DNA from: Streptomyces sp. NBC_01232
GTDB lineage: Bacteria > Actinomycetota > Actinomycetes > Streptomycetales > Streptomycetaceae
NCBI RefSeq assembly: GCF_035989885.1
Contig: NZ_CP108518.1
Span: 2,918,501-2,982,500 of the forward strand
Length of the DNA stretch: 64,000 nt
Reading direction: 5' to 3'
The position numbers and the translations under genes are program-made. Each line of letters opens with the position of its first letter. The stretch's first letter is position 1. The notes under the pieces were generated by a model that did no database searches, was not told the origin of the DNA, and saw only the letters and a program-made list of their open reading frames with translations. Shown in pieces: positions 51,644 to 61,776 of the stretch.

Positions 51644-54265
51644 CTAGGCGGCCGGCAGGCCCGCCAGCTGCGCCTGGAGCCGGTCGATGTCCGCCTCGGC
51701 CTTGGCGAGCCGGCCCTTGATCTTGTCCACGACGTTGTCGGGCGCCTTGGCGATGAACGCCTCGTTCCCGAGCTTCGCCTCGGCCTGCTGCTTCTCCTTC
51801 TCGGCCGCGCCCAGGTCCTTCGTCAGGCGCTTGCGCTCTGCGGCCACGTCGATGGTGCCCGACAGGTCGAGCGCGACGGTGCCGCCGGCGACCGGGAGGG
51901 TCGCGGTGGCGCTGAAGGAGTCACCTTCCGGCTGGAGGCGCAGCAGCTGCCGGATGGCGGCCTCGTGCGCGCCCAGCCCGGTCGCGGCCAGCTCCAGACG
52001 GGCCGGAACCTTCTGGCCGTCCTGCAGACCCTGCTCCTTGCGGAAGCGGCGGACCTCGGTGATCACCGACTGGACGGAAGCGATCTCCGCCTCGGCCGCC
52101 TTGTCGCGGAAGCCGCTGTCCTTGGGCCAGTCCGCGATGACGAGGGACTCGCCGCCGGTCAGCGTGGTCCACAGGGTCTCGGTGACGAAGGGGACGACCG
52201 GGTGCAGCAGCCGCAGCATGACGTCGATGACCTCGCCGAGGACGCGGCCGGAGATCTTGGCCTGCTCGCCGCCCGCGAAGAAGGTCGTCTTCGACAGCTC
52301 GACGTACCAGTCGAAGACCTCGTCCCACGCGAAGTGGTAGAGCGCCTCGCTGAGCTTGGAGAACTGGTAGTCCTCGTAGAAGGCGTCGACCTGAGCGACC
52401 GTCTCGTTCAGCCGGGACAGGATCCAGCGGTCGGTGGCCGACAGCCGCTCGACGGGCGGCAGCTCGCCCTCGATGGTGGCGCCGTTCATCATCGCGAAAC
52501 GCGTCGCGTTCCAGATCTTGTTGGCGAACTTGCTGGAGGCCTGGACCCAGTCCTCGCCGATCGGGACGTCGACACCCGGGTTGGCGCCGCGGGCCAGGGT
52601 GAAGCGGACCGCGTCGGAACCGTACTTGTCCATCCAGTCCAGCGGGTTGACCACGTTGCCGAAGGACTTCGACATCTTCTTGCCGCGCTCGTCGCGGACC
52701 ATGCCGTGCAGGGCGATGGTGTGGAACGGCGGGGTGCCGTCCATCGCGTACAGGCCGAACATCATCATCCGGGCGACCCAGAAGAAGAGGATGTCGTAGC
52801 CGGTGACCAGGACCGCATTCGGGTAGAACTTCGCCAGGCTGTCGGTCTGCTGCGGCCAGCCGAGCGTGGAGAAGGGCCACAGGCCCGAGGAGAACCAGGT
52901 GTCCAGGACGTCGGTGTCCTGGGTCCAGCCCTCGCCGGTGGGCGGCTGCTCGTCCGGTCCGACGCAGACGACCTCGCCGTTCGGGCCGTACCAGACCGGG
53001 ATGCGGTGGCCCCACCACAGCTGGCGCGAGATGCACCAGTCGTGGAGGTTGTCGACCCAGTCGAAGTACCGCTTCTCCATCTCCTGCGGGTGGATCTTGA
53101 CCTCGCCGTTACGGACCGCGTCGCCGGCGGCCTTGGCGAGCGGGCCGACCTTGACCCACCACTGCATCGACAGGCGCGGCTCGATGGTGGTCTTGCAGCG
53201 CGAGCAGTGGCCGACGGAGTGCGTGTACGGGCGCTTCTCGGCGACGATCCGGCCCTCGGCGCGCAGCGCGGCGACGATGGCGGAGCGGGCCTCCAGCCGG
53301 TCCAGGCCCTGGAAGGGGCCGTGGACGGTGATGATGGCGTGCTCGTCCATGACGGCGAGGTTCGGCAGGTTGTGGCGCTGGCCGATCTCGAAGTCGTTCG
53401 GGTCGTGCGCCGGGGTCACCTTGACGGCGCCGGTGCCGAACTCCGGGTCGACGTGCTCGTCCGCGACGACCGGGATGCGGCGGCCGGTGAGCGGAAGCTC
53501 GATCTCGGTGCCGACGAGGTGCTTGTAGCGCTCGTCCTCGGGGTGGACGGCGACGGCCGTATCACCCAGCATCGTCTCGGCACGGGTGGTCGCGACGACG
53601 ATGGACGCGTCGCCCTCGCCGTAACGGATCGAGACGAGCTCGCCCTCGTCGTCCTGGTACTCGACCTCGATGTCGGAAATCGCGGTCAGGCAGCGGGGGC
53701 ACCAGTTGATGATGCGCTCGGCGCGGTAGATCAGCTCGTCGTCGTAGAGCTTCTTGAAGATGGTCTGGACGGCCTCGGAGAGGCCCTCGTCCATGGTGAA
53801 GCGCTCACGGGACCAGTCGACGCCGTCGCCGAGGCGGCGCATCTGGCCGGAGATCTGACCGCCGGACTCGCCCTTCCACTGCCAGACGCGCTCGACGAAG
53901 GCCTCCCGGCCGAGGTCGTGGCGGGACTTGCCCTCCTTGGCGAGCTCGCGCTCGACGACGTTCTGGGTGGCGATGCCGGCGTGGTCCATGCCGGGCTGCC
54001 ACAGCGTCTCGTAGCCCTGCATGCGCTTGCGGCGGGTGAGGGCGTCGATCAGCGTGTGCTCGAAGGCGTGGCCCAGGTGCAGGCTGCCGGTGACGTTGGG
54101 CGGCGGGATGACGATCGCGTACGGAGGCTTCTCGCTCTTGGGGTCCGCCTCGAAGTAACCGCGCTCTACCCAGCGCTCGTAGAGCTTCCCTTCTACCTCG
54201 GCCGGCGCGTACGTGGTCGGCAGTTCGGAGTCGGGGCTGCTGGGTGTCTGCGTGTTCTCGGTCAC
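51644..54265 (-). CDS. valS: Valyl-tRNA synthetase
   Basis: The 873-residue class I synthetase has the HIGH-type motif [37 protein letters not shown], the editing domain with [34 protein letters not shown], and the KMSKS motif in [17 protein letters not shown]. The C-terminal ~70 residues form the coiled-coil arm ([21 protein letters not shown]). It charges tRNA-Val and hydrolyses mischarged Thr-tRNA-Val. The GTG start has no obvious ribosome-binding site. It is divergent from the Pro-rich membrane protein gene at 54393. Confidence 0.98.
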   Translation of the reverse strand: MTENTQTPSSPDSELPTTYAPAEVEGKLYERWVERGYFEADPKSEKPPYAIVIPPPNVTGSLHLGHAFEHTLIDALTRRKRMQGYETLWQPGMDHAGIATQNVVERELAKEGKSRHDLGREAFVERVWQWKGESGGQISGQMRRLGDGVDWSRERFTMDEGLSEAVQTIFKKLYDDELIYRAERIINWCPRCLTAISDIEVEYQDDEGELVSIRYGEGDASIVVATTRAETMLGDTAVAVHPEDERYKHLVGTEIELPLTGRRIPVVADEHVDPEFGTGAVKVTPAHDPNDFEIGQRHNLPNLAVMDEHAIITVHGPFQGLDRLEARSAIVAALRAEGRIVAEKRPYTHSVGHCSRCKTTIEPRLSMQWWVKVGPLAKAAGDAVRNGEVKIHPQEMEKRYFDWVDNLHDWCISRQLWWGHRIPVWYGPNGEVVCVGPDEQPPTGEGWTQDTDVLDTWFSSGLWPFSTLGWPQQTDSLAKFYPNAVLVTGYDILFFWVARMMMFGLYAMDGTPPFHTIALHGMVRDERGKKMSKSFGNVVNPLDWMDKYGSDAVRFTLARGANPGVDVPIGEDWVQASSKFANKIWNATRFAMMNGATIEGELPPVERLSATDRWILSRLNETVAQVDAFYEDYQFSKLSEALYHFAWDEVFDWYVELSKTTFFAGGEQAKISGRVLGEVIDVMLRLLHPVVPFVTETLWTTLTGGESLVIADWPKDSGFRDKAAEAEIASVQSVITEVRRFRKEQGLQDGQKVPARLELAATGLGAHEAAIRQLLRLQPEGDSFSATATLPVAGGTVALDLSGTIDVAAERKRLTKDLGAAEKEKQQAEAKLGNEAFIAKAPDNVVDKIKGRLAKAEADIDRLQAQLAGLPAA

Positions 54266-54392
54266 GGGGCACAGTTTAGAGCGGTAACAGTCCAGTCATG
54301 AAACCGGTATTCCCGGGGCCCGGCGCCCTGCCCGCGCCTGCCTTCCGTCAGGATGTGTGAAACGGATAAGCAACCTCATTGGGGGACGCGGG

Positions 54393-55334
54393 ATGAGCTA
54401 CAACCAGCCAGGGCCCTACGGGCAGCAGCCTCAGCAGCCGGGACCGTACGGGCAGCAGCCCCCGCCGCCGCCCGGCCCGTACGGCCAGCCCGCCCCCCAG
54501 GCCGGCCCGTACGGCCAGCCCGCGGGCGCTCCGCAGCCGGGCTACGGCTACCCGCAGCAGCCGGGTGTCCCCCCGCAGGGCTACCCGCAGCAGCCGCCGG
54601 CCCCCCCGGCCTACGGGTACCCGCAGCAGCAGGCCCCGTACGGCGGCGAGCCCCCGAAGAAGTCCAAGGCCGGCGTGATCATCGCCGCGGTCGTCGCCGT
54701 CGCGGTGATCGCGGGCGGCGGCTGGTACCTCCTGGGCGGCGGCGCGGGCGGCAGCGTCTCCACGGACACCAAGGGCTACAAGCTGGTGGCCCCGGAGTCC
54801 GTGGACGACTTCAAGAAGGACCCGTCGTACAAGGACAAGCCCTTCACCGACGAGGACAAGAAGGAAGCCGAGGCGGCGGGCGTCAAGAACCCGACCCGGG
54901 TGGGCATGACCTACACGGGCGGCGACCCGAAGAACCCTCTGGCGGCCAAGGGCCTCAACTTCCAGGGCGTCTACGGCGAGGTCGCCGACCCGGAGAAGTC
55001 CGTGGACGGCTACTTCACCATGGCCAAGCTGAACGCGGCCAAGGAGGGCAAGCAGGAGGTCCAACTGATCGGCACCCCCAAGGCGATGACGCCGGCCGGC
55101 TTCAAGGGCGCCGTCATGAAGTGCCAGGACGCGAAGTTCACCCTGAAGGACACGGCGACCAAGGGACCCAAGGAGTTCACGCTCCCGATCTGCATCTGGG
55201 GTGACTACAGCACCCTGACCATGGTCACCGCCACCGATGTGGCTTCCGTGCTCGCGGGCAAGCCCGGCTACACCCTGGAGCAGGCCTCGGAACTGACCGC
55301 GAAGCTCTACAACACCGCCCGCGTCAAGAAGTAA
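54393..55334 (+). CDS. Membrane-anchored protein with Pro/Gly/Tyr/Gln-rich N-terminus
   Basis: The 313-residue product starts at [15 protein letters not shown] (ATG 54393). An earlier in-frame start 12 codons upstream (MKRISNLIGGRG) is possible but less likely. Residues 1-88 are repeats of GPYGQQP type, cytoplasmic and probably disordered. [20 protein letters not shown] is the membrane helix (about 90-108). The extracytoplasmic part (110-313) has [36 protein letters not shown] and two Cys residues ([25 protein letters not shown]) that may pair. This architecture is common in Streptomyces surface proteins; no function is known to me. A strong terminator follows. Confidence 0.82.
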   Translation: MSYNQPGPYGQQPQQPGPYGQQPPPPPGPYGQPAPQAGPYGQPAGAPQPGYGYPQQPGVPPQGYPQQPPAPPAYGYPQQQAPYGGEPPKKSKAGVIIAAVVAVAVIAGGGWYLLGGGAGGSVSTDTKGYKLVAPESVDDFKKDPSYKDKPFTDEDKKEAEAAGVKNPTRVGMTYTGGDPKNPLAAKGLNFQGVYGEVADPEKSVDGYFTMAKLNAAKEGKQEVQLIGTPKAMTPAGFKGAVMKCQDAKFTLKDTATKGPKEFTLPICIWGDYSTLTMVTATDVASVLAGKPGYTLEQASELTAKLYNTARVKK

Positions 55335-55350
55335 CGAAGCGCGCGGCACA

Positions 55351-55389
55351 CGCAGAAGGGGCGCCCCCGTCGGGGGCGCCCCTTCTGCG
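55351..55389. terminator. 18-bp perfect stem between convergent genes
   Basis: Arms 55351-55368 and 55372-55389 with a 3-base loop (GTC). It lies between the stop of the Pro-rich protein gene and the clpX stop on the other strand and can terminate both. Confidence 0.9.
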
Positions 55390-55415
55390 TACTGCCCGGC
55401 ACTGCGCGCGTGCGG

Positions 55416-56702
55416 TTACGCCGACTTCTCGTGCGGGCCCTGGTCCTTCGGGACGATCCGCGGGACCAGCGTCGGGTTGACGTTGGAGCGGACCACGTCC
55501 GAGGTGATGACCACGCGGGCCACGTCCTTGCGGGACGGGACCTCGTACATCACCGACATCAGGACCTCTTCCATGATGGCACGCAGGCCGCGCGCGCCCG
55601 TCTGGCGGAGGATCGCCTGGTCCGCGATGGCCTCGAGCGCCTCGCGCTCGAAGTCCAGCTCCACACCGTCGAGTTCGAACAGCCGCTGGTACTGCTTCAC
55701 CAGCGCGTTCCGCGGCTCGATCAGGATCTGGAGCAGGGCCTCGCGGTCCAGGTTGTGCACGGAGGTCAGCACGGGGAGGCGGCCGATGAACTCGGGGATC
55801 ATCCCGAACTTCACCAGGTCCTCCGGCATGACCTCCTGGAACTGGTCGCTGGCCTCGATCTCGCGCTTCGAGCGGATCGTCGCCCCGAAGCCGATGCCCT
55901 TGGCGCCCGCACGCGACTCGATGATCTTCTCCAGGCCGGCGAAGGCGCCACCCACGATGAAGAGCACGTTCGTCGTGTCGATCTGGATGAACTCCTGGTG
56001 CGGGTGCTTCCGGCCGCCCTGCGGCGGTACGGAGGCGGTCGTGCCTTCCAGGATCTTCAGGAGGGCCTGCTGCACGCCCTCGCCGCTCACGTCGCGCGTG
56101 ATCGACGGGTTCTCGCTCTTGCGGGCCACCTTGTCGATCTCGTCGATGTAGATGATCCCGGTCTCGGCCTTCTTGACGTCGTAGTCGGCCGCCTGGATCA
56201 GCTTCAGCAGGATGTTCTCGACGTCCTCACCGACGTACCCGGCCTCCGTCAGCGCGGTCGCGTCGGCGATGGCGAACGGCACGTTCAGCATGCGGGCGAG
56301 GGTCTGCGCGAGCAGGGTCTTGCCGGAGCCCGTGGGGCCCAGCAGCAGGATGTTGGACTTCGCGAGCTCGATCGCGTCGTCCCGGCCCTGCGCGCCGCCG
56401 TTCTCGCCGGCCTGAACGCGCTTGTAGTGGTTGTAGACCGCTACCGAGAGCGCCTTCTTCGCCGGCTCCTGGCCGACGACGTAGCTCTCCAGGAACTCGT
56501 AGATCTCACGGGGCTTGGGGAGTTCCTCCCACCGGACCTCGGAGGTCTCCGCGAGCTCCTCTTCAATGATCTCGTTGCAGAGGTCGATGCACTCGTCGCA
56601 GATGTAAACACCGGGTCCTGCGATGAGCTTCTTCACCTGCTTCTGGCTCTTTCCGCAGAACGAGCACTTGAGCAGATCGCCGCCGTCACCGATGCGTGCC
56701 AC
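55416..56702 (-). CDS. clpX: ClpX ATPase subunit of Clp protease
   Basis: The 428-residue AAA+ unfoldase starts at a GTG ([20 protein letters not shown]) with GAAGGGGA upstream. The N-terminal zinc-binding domain has CSFCGKSQ and CDECIDLC. The ATPase core has the Walker [16 protein letters not shown], Walker [17 protein letters not shown], the pore/adhesion region and sensor RxGA motif ([16 protein letters not shown]). The IGF loop for ClpP binding appears as the [12 protein letters not shown] stretch. It delivers substrates to ClpP. It follows the two clpP genes, with a terminator in the 153-bp gap, so it can be transcribed both with them and alone. Confidence 0.98.
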   Translation of the reverse strand: MARIGDGGDLLKCSFCGKSQKQVKKLIAGPGVYICDECIDLCNEIIEEELAETSEVRWEELPKPREIYEFLESYVVGQEPAKKALSVAVYNHYKRVQAGENGGAQGRDDAIELAKSNILLLGPTGSGKTLLAQTLARMLNVPFAIADATALTEAGYVGEDVENILLKLIQAADYDVKKAETGIIYIDEIDKVARKSENPSITRDVSGEGVQQALLKILEGTTASVPPQGGRKHPHQEFIQIDTTNVLFIVGGAFAGLEKIIESRAGAKGIGFGATIRSKREIEASDQFQEVMPEDLVKFGMIPEFIGRLPVLTSVHNLDREALLQILIEPRNALVKQYQRLFELDGVELDFEREALEAIADQAILRQTGARGLRAIMEEVLMSVMYEVPSRKDVARVVITSDVVRSNVNPTLVPRIVPKDQGPHEKSA

Positions 56703-56775
56703 GAGGTGCTTCCCCTTCGCCTGGGAGACGCCTGGTTCAGCGCTCCTGGTGCCTCATATCCGACGGTACCTTGCC

Positions 56776-56797
56776 GGGGGCCCCGAGCGGGGCCCCC
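56776..56797 (-). terminator. Compact GC stem between clpP2 and clpX
   Basis: GGGGGCCCCG (56776-56785) and its complement (56788-56797) with a 2-base loop lie about 60 bp after the second clpP stop. It likely attenuates readthrough into clpX. Confidence 0.7.
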
Positions 56798-56855
56798 TTG
56801 ACGTGGTTCACATCGCCGAATCCGACGACGTGCTCACGCCAACTGGTGGCAAGGA

Positions 56856-57524
56856 TCAGGCCTTGCTGCTCTTACGGGTGGAGATGATCTGGTCGATCAG
56901 CCCGTAAGCGAGCGCGTCCTCGGCCGTGAGGATCTTGTCGCGCTCGATGTCGTCGCGGATCTTCTCGATCGGCGTCGTCGAGTGCTTGGCCAGCATGGTC
57001 TCCAGCTGGTCGCGCATGCGGAGGATCTCGTTGGCCGCGATCTCCAGGTCGGAGAGCTGCTCACGGCCGGTGCCGCCCGAGGGCTGGTGGATCAGCACAC
57101 GGGCGTTCGGCAGGGCCATGCGCTTGCCGGGGGTACCGGCGGCGAGCAGGACCGCGGCGGCGGAGGCCGCCTGGCCCATGCAGACCGTCTGGATGTCCGG
57201 CTTCACGAACTGCATCGTGTCGTAGATCGCCGTCAGCGCGGTGAAGGAGCCGCCCGGGCTGTTGATGTAGATGGAGATGTCGCGGTCCGGGTCCATCGAC
57301 TCCAGGCACAGCAGCTGCGCCATGACGTCGTTGGCGGACGCGTCGTCGATCTGCACGCCGAGGAAGATCACGCGCTCCTCGAAGAGCTTCGCGTACGGGT
57401 CGTACTCGCGCACGCCCTGCGAGGTGCGCTCGACGAAGCGCGGGATGACGTAGCGGTTGTCCACCTGCGGGCCGGTGTAGAGGCCGCTTGCGGAGAAGTT
57501 GTTCTGCATCTGGGTGTTCACCAT
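56856..57524 (-). CDS. clpP2: ATP-dependent Clp protease proteolytic subunit (second gene)
   Basis: The product (222 residues from ATG 57524; GTG and ATG starts 1 and 4 codons later are possible) has the ClpP fold with catalytic Ser in [16 protein letters not shown], His in [15 protein letters not shown] and Asp in [18 protein letters not shown]. The N-terminal ~25 residues ([20 protein letters not shown]) are a propeptide-like extension absent from the other ClpP. Two different ClpP rings associate in actinobacteria (established), with this one docking ClpX. It lies 55 bp after clpP1 in the same operon. Confidence 0.96.
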   Translation of the reverse strand: MVNTQMQNNFSASGLYTGPQVDNRYVIPRFVERTSQGVREYDPYAKLFEERVIFLGVQIDDASANDVMAQLLCLESMDPDRDISIYINSPGGSFTALTAIYDTMQFVKPDIQTVCMGQAASAAAVLLAAGTPGKRMALPNARVLIHQPSGGTGREQLSDLEIAANEILRMRDQLETMLAKHSTTPIEKIRDDIERDKILTAEDALAYGLIDQIISTRKSSKA

Positions 57525-57579
57525 CCTGGTGGCGTTCTGCGGGCTGTCGGCTGCTGGGTACTGACGGTGGATACCGGGA

Positions 57580-58197
57580 TCAGGCCCCGGTGCCGCCGCC
57601 GCCCGGAACGTTGGACGCGGCCGAGATGATCTCGTCGATGAGGCCGTACTCCTTGGCCTCCTCGGAGGTGAACCAGCGGTCGCGGTCACCGTCGCGGATG
57701 ATCGCCTCGACGGTCTGGCCCGAGTGGAACGCGGTGATCTCGGCCATCCGCTGCTTGGTGCGCAGCAGGTACTGGGCCTGGATCTTGATGTCCGACGCGG
57801 TGCCACCGATGCCGGCGGAGCCCTGGTGCATCAGGATGTCGGTGTTCGGCAGGGCGAAGCGCTTGCCCTTGGCGCCACCGGTGAGCAGGAACTGCCCCAT
57901 CGAGGCCGCCATGCCCATACCGATGGTCACGACGTCGTTGGGGATGTACTGCATGGTGTCGTAGACGGCCATACCGGCCGTCACGGAGCCACCGGGGCTG
58001 TTGATGTAGAGGTAGATGTCCTTCTCCGGCTCGGCGGCCAGGAGCAGGAGCTGCGCGGTGATCTTGTTGGCGATGTCGTCGTCGACCTGCTGGCCGAGGA
58101 AGATGATGCGCTCGCCGAGCAGCCGGTTGTAGACATGGTCGCCGAGGCCGCCACCGATGGACGGCTCACCCGCGGCGTAAGGCTTCAGATTCGTCAC
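57580..58197 (-). CDS. clpP1: ATP-dependent Clp protease proteolytic subunit (first gene)
   Basis: The 205-residue product begins [17 protein letters not shown]. Catalytic Ser sits in [17 protein letters not shown], His in [13 protein letters not shown], and Asp in [40 protein letters not shown] is the family signature. It is the upstream ClpP of the clpP1-clpP2 operon and forms mixed tetradecamers with ClpP2. In Streptomyces this operon is activated by ClgR (established); a matching operator lies about 165 bp upstream of the start. Confidence 0.97.
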   Translation of the reverse strand: MTNLKPYAAGEPSIGGGLGDHVYNRLLGERIIFLGQQVDDDIANKITAQLLLLAAEPEKDIYLYINSPGGSVTAGMAVYDTMQYIPNDVVTIGMGMAASMGQFLLTGGAKGKRFALPNTDILMHQGSAGIGGTASDIKIQAQYLLRTKQRMAEITAFHSGQTVEAIIRDGDRDRWFTSEEAKEYGLIDEIISAASNVPGGGGTGA

Positions 58198-58318
58198 GTA
58201 TCCACCTGCTCGTCTCCGACGGCCATGTGCCGTCTCAGCGTCTCGTTCTGGGGCCCGGTCCGGCCGGAGCGGACGAGTCCGCCGGCGCCCGGGTACTCAC
58301 GTGCCCTCGTATTCATGG

Positions 58319-58379
58319 ACCCTAACGCGCAGGTAGGACAACGCCATCCCGCTTCCCGAACTGTTCGCTCGGAGCGCAA
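58319..58379 (-). promoter_or_regulatory. clpP1 promoter region with ClgR-type operator
   Basis: GTTCGC-TCGGA-GCGCAA (58363-58379) fits the ClgR operator GTTCGC-N5-GCG known from actinobacterial clp promoters; the second half departs from perfect symmetry (CAA for AAC). A -10-like TAGGGT lies at 58324-58319 on the minus strand, giving a start near 58312 and placing the operator near -58, suitable for an activator. No good -35 box is visible, consistent with activator dependence. Confidence 0.65.
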
Positions 58380-58404
58380 GGTCCCGGAGCCCCGCAAGAC
58401 CATG

Positions 58405-58442
58405 CCGAAGGGCCCGTACACCGCTGTGTACGGGCCCTTCGG
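58405..58442 (-). terminator. Terminator of tig, 17-bp stem
   Basis: Arms 58405-58421 and 58426-58442 with a CGCT loop begin about 31 bp after the tig stop. It separates tig transcription from the clpP1 promoter immediately beyond. Confidence 0.9.
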
Positions 58443-58472
58443 GGCACTGCTCAGTGGGCTTCGCCCGGGGTG

Positions 58473-59861
58473 TTACTTGGCCTCGTCGGCCTTGACCTCG
58501 TCGTCGCCGTCGACGGCGGCCTCGACGGTCTCGGCGGCCTGCTCCTCGTCCTCGTCGGACAGGTCCACGACCTCACCGTTGGTGTCGACGACCTTGGAGG
58601 CCTCGACGACGACCGCGAGGGCCTTGCCGCGGGCGACCTCGCCGACCAGCATCGGAACCTGGCCGCCCTCGACCACGGCCTGGGCGAACTGGTCGGGGGA
58701 CATGCCGGAGGAGGCGGCGCGGCGCATGAGGTGCTCGGTGAGCTCCTCCTGGTCGACGCCCAGCTTCTCCTTGTTGACCAGCGCGTCGAGGACGAACTGG
58801 GTCTTGATGCCCTTGACGGCCTGCTCGGAGGTCTCGGCGTCGAACTCCTCGACCGTCTTGCCCTGGAACTCCAGGTACTTCTCGATGGTCAGACCCATCT
58901 GGCCGAGCTGGTGGTGCTCGAGGTTGTGCTTGCGGGTCTGGACCTCGTCCGCGAGGAGCTTCTCGGGGATCGGGACCTCGACGAGCTCCAGCAGCTTCTC
59001 CAGGACGCGCTCCTGGGCCTGCGTGGCCTGGTCGTACTGCTTCATGTTCTCGAGGCGCTTGCGGCTGTCCGCCTTGAGGTCCTCGAGGGTGTCGAACTCG
59101 CTCGCCATCTGCGCGAACTCGTCGTCCAGCTCCGGGAGCTCCTTGGCGGAGACCTTGGTGACCTTGACGGTGACCTCGGCGTCCTTGCCCTCGGCGGAGC
59201 CGCCCTTCAGCTGCGAGGTGAAGGTGGCCTCGCCGCCGGCCTCCAGGCCGGTGACGGCCTCGTCGATGCCCTCGAGGAGCTCGCCCGAGCCGATGGTGTA
59301 GGAGACGTCGGAGGCGACGCCGTCGGGCAGCACCTCGCCGTCGACCTTGGCCTCGAGGTCGATGGTGACGACGTCACCCTCGGCGGCGGCGCGCTCGACG
59401 TCCTTGGTGGACGCGAAGCGGCCGCGCAGCTGCTCGACGGACTTCTCGACGTCCTCGTCGGAGACCTCGATGGCGTCGACCTCGACCTCGATGCCGGAGT
59501 AGTCCGGGATCTCGATCTCGGGACGGACGTCGACCTCGGCGGTGAAGGCCAGGATCTCGCCGTCCTTCAGCTCCGTGATGTCCACGTCCGGCTGGCCCAG
59601 CGGGTTCAGGTCGGCCTCGTTGACCGCCTCGGTGTAGAACTTCGGGAGGGCGTCGTTGACGGCCTCCTCCAGCACCGCACCGCGGCCGAAGCGCTGGTCG
59701 ATGACGCGGGCGGGGATCTTGCCCTTGCGGAAGCCCTTCACCGTGACCTGCTGGTTGATCTTCTTGTACGCCGCGTCGAGGCTGTCCTTGAGCTCCTCGA
59801 AGGGCACCTCAACAGTGAGCCGAACCCGAGTCGGGTTCAGGGTCTCCACGGCGCTCTTCAC
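58473..59861 (-). CDS. tig: Trigger factor
   Basis: The 462-residue chaperone starts at a GTG with AAGGAG upstream ([20 protein letters not shown]). The ribosome-binding loop carries the [12 protein letters not shown] signature (about residues 44-55). The peptidyl-prolyl isomerase domain spans about 155-245 ([19 protein letters not shown]), and the alpha-helical C-domain 250-430. The last ~30 residues are very acidic ([19 protein letters not shown]), an extension beyond E. coli TF that is common in actinobacteria. It binds nascent chains at the 50S exit tunnel near L23. It lies upstream of the clpP operon with its own terminator. Confidence 0.98.
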   Translation of the reverse strand: MKSAVETLNPTRVRLTVEVPFEELKDSLDAAYKKINQQVTVKGFRKGKIPARVIDQRFGRGAVLEEAVNDALPKFYTEAVNEADLNPLGQPDVDITELKDGEILAFTAEVDVRPEIEIPDYSGIEVEVDAIEVSDEDVEKSVEQLRGRFASTKDVERAAAEGDVVTIDLEAKVDGEVLPDGVASDVSYTIGSGELLEGIDEAVTGLEAGGEATFTSQLKGGSAEGKDAEVTVKVTKVSAKELPELDDEFAQMASEFDTLEDLKADSRKRLENMKQYDQATQAQERVLEKLLELVEVPIPEKLLADEVQTRKHNLEHHQLGQMGLTIEKYLEFQGKTVEEFDAETSEQAVKGIKTQFVLDALVNKEKLGVDQEELTEHLMRRAASSGMSPDQFAQAVVEGGQVPMLVGEVARGKALAVVVEASKVVDTNGEVVDLSDEDEEQAAETVEAAVDGDDEVKADEAK

Positions 59862-59969
59862 GGTTCGGTCTCCTTGTGGCTGACTGCTGGGGATTCTGCC
59901 GTCACGCTGTGATTCAGCGGTTCAGCGGACTTCGGCCCGGTACATCAGACACACGGGCACGCAGCTTGC

Positions 59970-60000
59970 ATAGTAACCGCAAGCGGCAATCAGCCCACAA
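59970..60000 (-). promoter_or_regulatory. Candidate tig promoter
   Basis: On the minus strand TTGTGG (60000-59995) is followed after 19 bases by TACTAT (59975-59970). Transcription would start near 59963, about 100 bases before the tig GTG. The spacer is one or two bases longer than ideal. Confidence 0.4.
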
Positions 60001-60025
60001 CGCGATCTTGTGGAGACACTGCTGT

Positions 60026-60102
60026 TGGTCGGGGTGGCCGGATTCGAACCGACGACCTTCCGCTCCCAAAGCGGACGCGCTACCAAGCTGCGCCACACCC
60101 CG
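60026..60102 (-). tRNA. tRNA-Pro (anticodon TGG)
   Basis: The 77-nt cloverleaf on the minus strand has acceptor CGGGGTG/CACCCCG, D arm GCGCAGCTTGGTAGCGC, anticodon stem CCGC-T...A-GCGG with loop TTTGGGA (anticodon at 60066-60068), T arm GGTTCGAATCC, and an encoded CCA end (60026-60028). A -10-like TACCCT lies at 60122-60117 just upstream. Confidence 0.97.
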
Positions 60103-60222
60103 TCGGTGCGACACGTAGGGTACATGCCCGGAGACACTCTGATGCGCGGGATTTCCGAGGTGTTTCCGGCAGGTCCCCGGCACGGCGTCGAATGTGGTGT
60201 GCACTCACAGGGAGCGACCCGC

Positions 60223-60228
60223 TAGGAT
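60223..60228 (+). promoter_or_regulatory. -10 box of the tRNA-Gly promoter
   Basis: TAGGAT is the exact Streptomyces principal-sigma -10 consensus; transcription would begin about 7 bases later and ~35 bases before the tRNA. The -35 (around TGTGCA at 60198) is poor. Confidence 0.55.
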
Positions 60229-60269
60229 GCTGTCCGTGCCGCGGTCCCCGGACCTTCGGCGCGAGCGTT

Positions 60270-60340
60270 GCGGGTGTAGCTCAATGGTAGAGCACTAGTC
60301 TTCCAAACTAGCTACGCGGGTTCGATTCCCGTCACCCGCT
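60270..60340 (+). tRNA. tRNA-Gly (anticodon TCC), integration target
   Basis: The 71-nt cloverleaf has acceptor GCGGGTG/CACCCGC with discriminator T, D arm AGCTCAATGGTAGAGC, anticodon stem ACTAGT..ACTAG with loop CTTCCAA (anticodon at 60302-60304) and T arm GCGGGTTCGATTCCCGT. CCA is not encoded. From 60299 onward the sequence is repeated at 63759, so the 3' half of this gene was supplied by an integrated element and still completes the tRNA. Confidence 0.97.
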
Positions 60341-60367
60341 CAGAAGTACGAAGGGCCAGGTCAGAGG
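60299..60367 (+). repeat. Left attachment repeat (69 bp)
   Basis: Identical base for base to 63759-63827. It starts in the tRNA-Gly anticodon loop and runs through the gene end into the following terminator stem, the usual att core of tRNA-targeting tyrosine integrases. Similarity continues imperfectly to about 60404. Confidence 0.93.
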
Positions 60368-60391
60368 GCATCTCCTCGACCTGGCCCTTCG
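60349..60391 (+). terminator. Terminator after tRNA-Gly
   Basis: CGAAGGGCCAGGTC (60349-60362) pairs perfectly with 60378-60391 around a 15-base loop. It can end tRNA-Gly transcripts and, from the other strand, the integrase message. A copy with loop changes lies at 63809-63851. Confidence 0.75.
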
Positions 60392-60409
60392 TCATTCCAG
60401 GGGCGGCGA

Positions 60410-61573
60410 TCAGCTCCGAGTGTCCCCTGCGTGCCTCTTACGCAGTGAATCTTCCGTCGTGCCCTTGGTGGCCTTTCGGCCCTTCTTCACGAGCCCGCTC
60501 AACGCGTCGGCGATCAGACGGTCCCGATCGGCGCTCGCGTGTTGGTAGATCAGCGCGGCACGGGCGGTGCTGCGGCCCATGCGCGTCATCAACTCCCTTG
60601 TGCTGGCGCCCGTTGACGCGGCGAGCGTGTTGCCCGTGTGCCGAAGATCATGGAAGTGCATCCCCTTGATCCCCGCCTCGCCGCACGCCTTGTGCCAGAG
60701 CAGGTTGAAGTGGTTCCGGCGCGGGGTCGCCCCTTTGGCTCCGACGAAGACACGCCCATCGGCGCCGGCCTCGGCGTACCGCTTCAGGTCCTCGTGGAGG
60801 TCCGGGAGGATCACCCCGGGGATGGAGACCGTCCTCTTGCCCGCGGCGCTCTTCGGCGCCTTGATCTCCCGCTGCCCGTTGCTCAGCTCGGCGACGGCCC
60901 GCCGGACGCGTACGGTCCTGTGCTCCAGGTCCACGTCCCGCCGGTGCAGGCCGATCAGCTCGCCCCAGCGCAGTCCGAGGAATCCGGCCATGAGGACGAG
61001 GGCGCGGTAGCGCGGCTGGATCGCCTCGGCCAGCGCGTAGACCTCCTTGACCGTGGCGGTCGGACGTTCCGGGGTGTGCACGGAACTCGCTCCCTTGACC
61101 TGGCAGGGGTTCCGCCGGATCAGCTCGTCGGACACGGCCGTCCCCAGGATGGCCCGGAGCAGGGCGTATGCCTTGGCGACGGTGGAGGGCCCGGTGCCGG
61201 CGGCGAGCTTGTCGGCACGCCAGCTCCGTACGAGGGGCGGCGAGATCTCCGCCAGGTTGACGCCGCCGAGGACAGGCTCCAAGTGGTGCTTGAGGAGCGA
61301 GCCGTAGAGCTGCCGCGTGGTGCTCGTCAGCTCGTGCTCTTTGATCCAGGCGACGGCGTACGGCCCGAAGGCGACCTTCCCGGCGTCCGGGTCGCGCCAG
61401 TCCCCCTTACGCATCTCGGTCTGCTTGTCGGCGAGCCAGTCGTCCGCGTCCTTCTTGGTACGGAACGTCTCGGGCGCGGGGCGGAGCTGCCCGTCCGGAC
61501 CGAGGTAGCGGGCCTGATACCGGCCGGAGGGCAGCTTGCGGACCCGGCCGAACGGGCGGCGCTTCCCGGCCAT
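60410..61573 (-). CDS. int: Tyrosine site-specific integrase
   Basis: The 387-residue protein starts at an ATG sharing one base with the xis stop (TGATG). The N-terminal arm-binding part (SGRYQARYLGPDGQLRPAPE, FRTKKDADDWLADK) is followed by the core-binding domain (about 70-165) and the catalytic domain with Arg in FLGLRWGELIGLHRRD (about 198), HDLRHTGNTLA (about 311) and the nucleophile Tyr in ARAALIYQHAS (about 342). All active-site residues are present, so it should be functional. It lies right beside the left attachment repeat at the tRNA-Gly 3' end, as for AICE integrases. Confidence 0.96.
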   Translation of the reverse strand: MAGKRRPFGRVRKLPSGRYQARYLGPDGQLRPAPETFRTKKDADDWLADKQTEMRKGDWRDPDAGKVAFGPYAVAWIKEHELTSTTRQLYGSLLKHHLEPVLGGVNLAEISPPLVRSWRADKLAAGTGPSTVAKAYALLRAILGTAVSDELIRRNPCQVKGASSVHTPERPTATVKEVYALAEAIQPRYRALVLMAGFLGLRWGELIGLHRRDVDLEHRTVRVRRAVAELSNGQREIKAPKSAAGKRTVSIPGVILPDLHEDLKRYAEAGADGRVFVGAKGATPRRNHFNLLWHKACGEAGIKGMHFHDLRHTGNTLAASTGASTRELMTRMGRSTARAALIYQHASADRDRLIADALSGLVKKGRKATKGTTEDSLRKRHAGDTRS

Positions 61574-61776
61574 CAGGCAGCCACCCCCAGACGGCGACGG
61601 CGCGGCTCGACGGTGTGGGCGTCGATGTAGGCCCGGACGGCGCTCTCGGGGATGCGCACGTGTCGACCGACCTTCACATAGGTGATCCGCCGCTCCTCGA
61701 CGAGCTGTCGGGGGAACCGCACGGTGGTGCCGAGCAGTTCGGCGACCTGGACGACGCTGAGGAAACGCTCATTCAT
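61573..61776 (-). CDS. xis: Excisionase-like HTH protein
   Basis: The 67-residue protein (MNERFLSVVQVAELLGTTVR, then RITYVKVGRHVRIPESAVRA and a basic tail) is a MerR-like winged-helix DNA-binding domain of the helix-turn-helix excisionase type. One oddity is FPRQLVEE in the recognition region, where such proteins usually have VYRLI. It overlaps the end of the rep remnant by 8 bases and the int start by 1 base. It probably directs excision together with Int. Confidence 0.9.
   Translation of the reverse strand: MNERFLSVVQVAELLGTTVRFPRQLVEERRITYVKVGRHVRIPESAVRAYIDAHTVEPRRRRLGVAA

Noticed and set aside
57525..57806. Longer clpP2 frame extending into clpP1
   Set aside because: The extension is clpP1 DNA in another frame; ATG 57524 or a nearby start fits the family.
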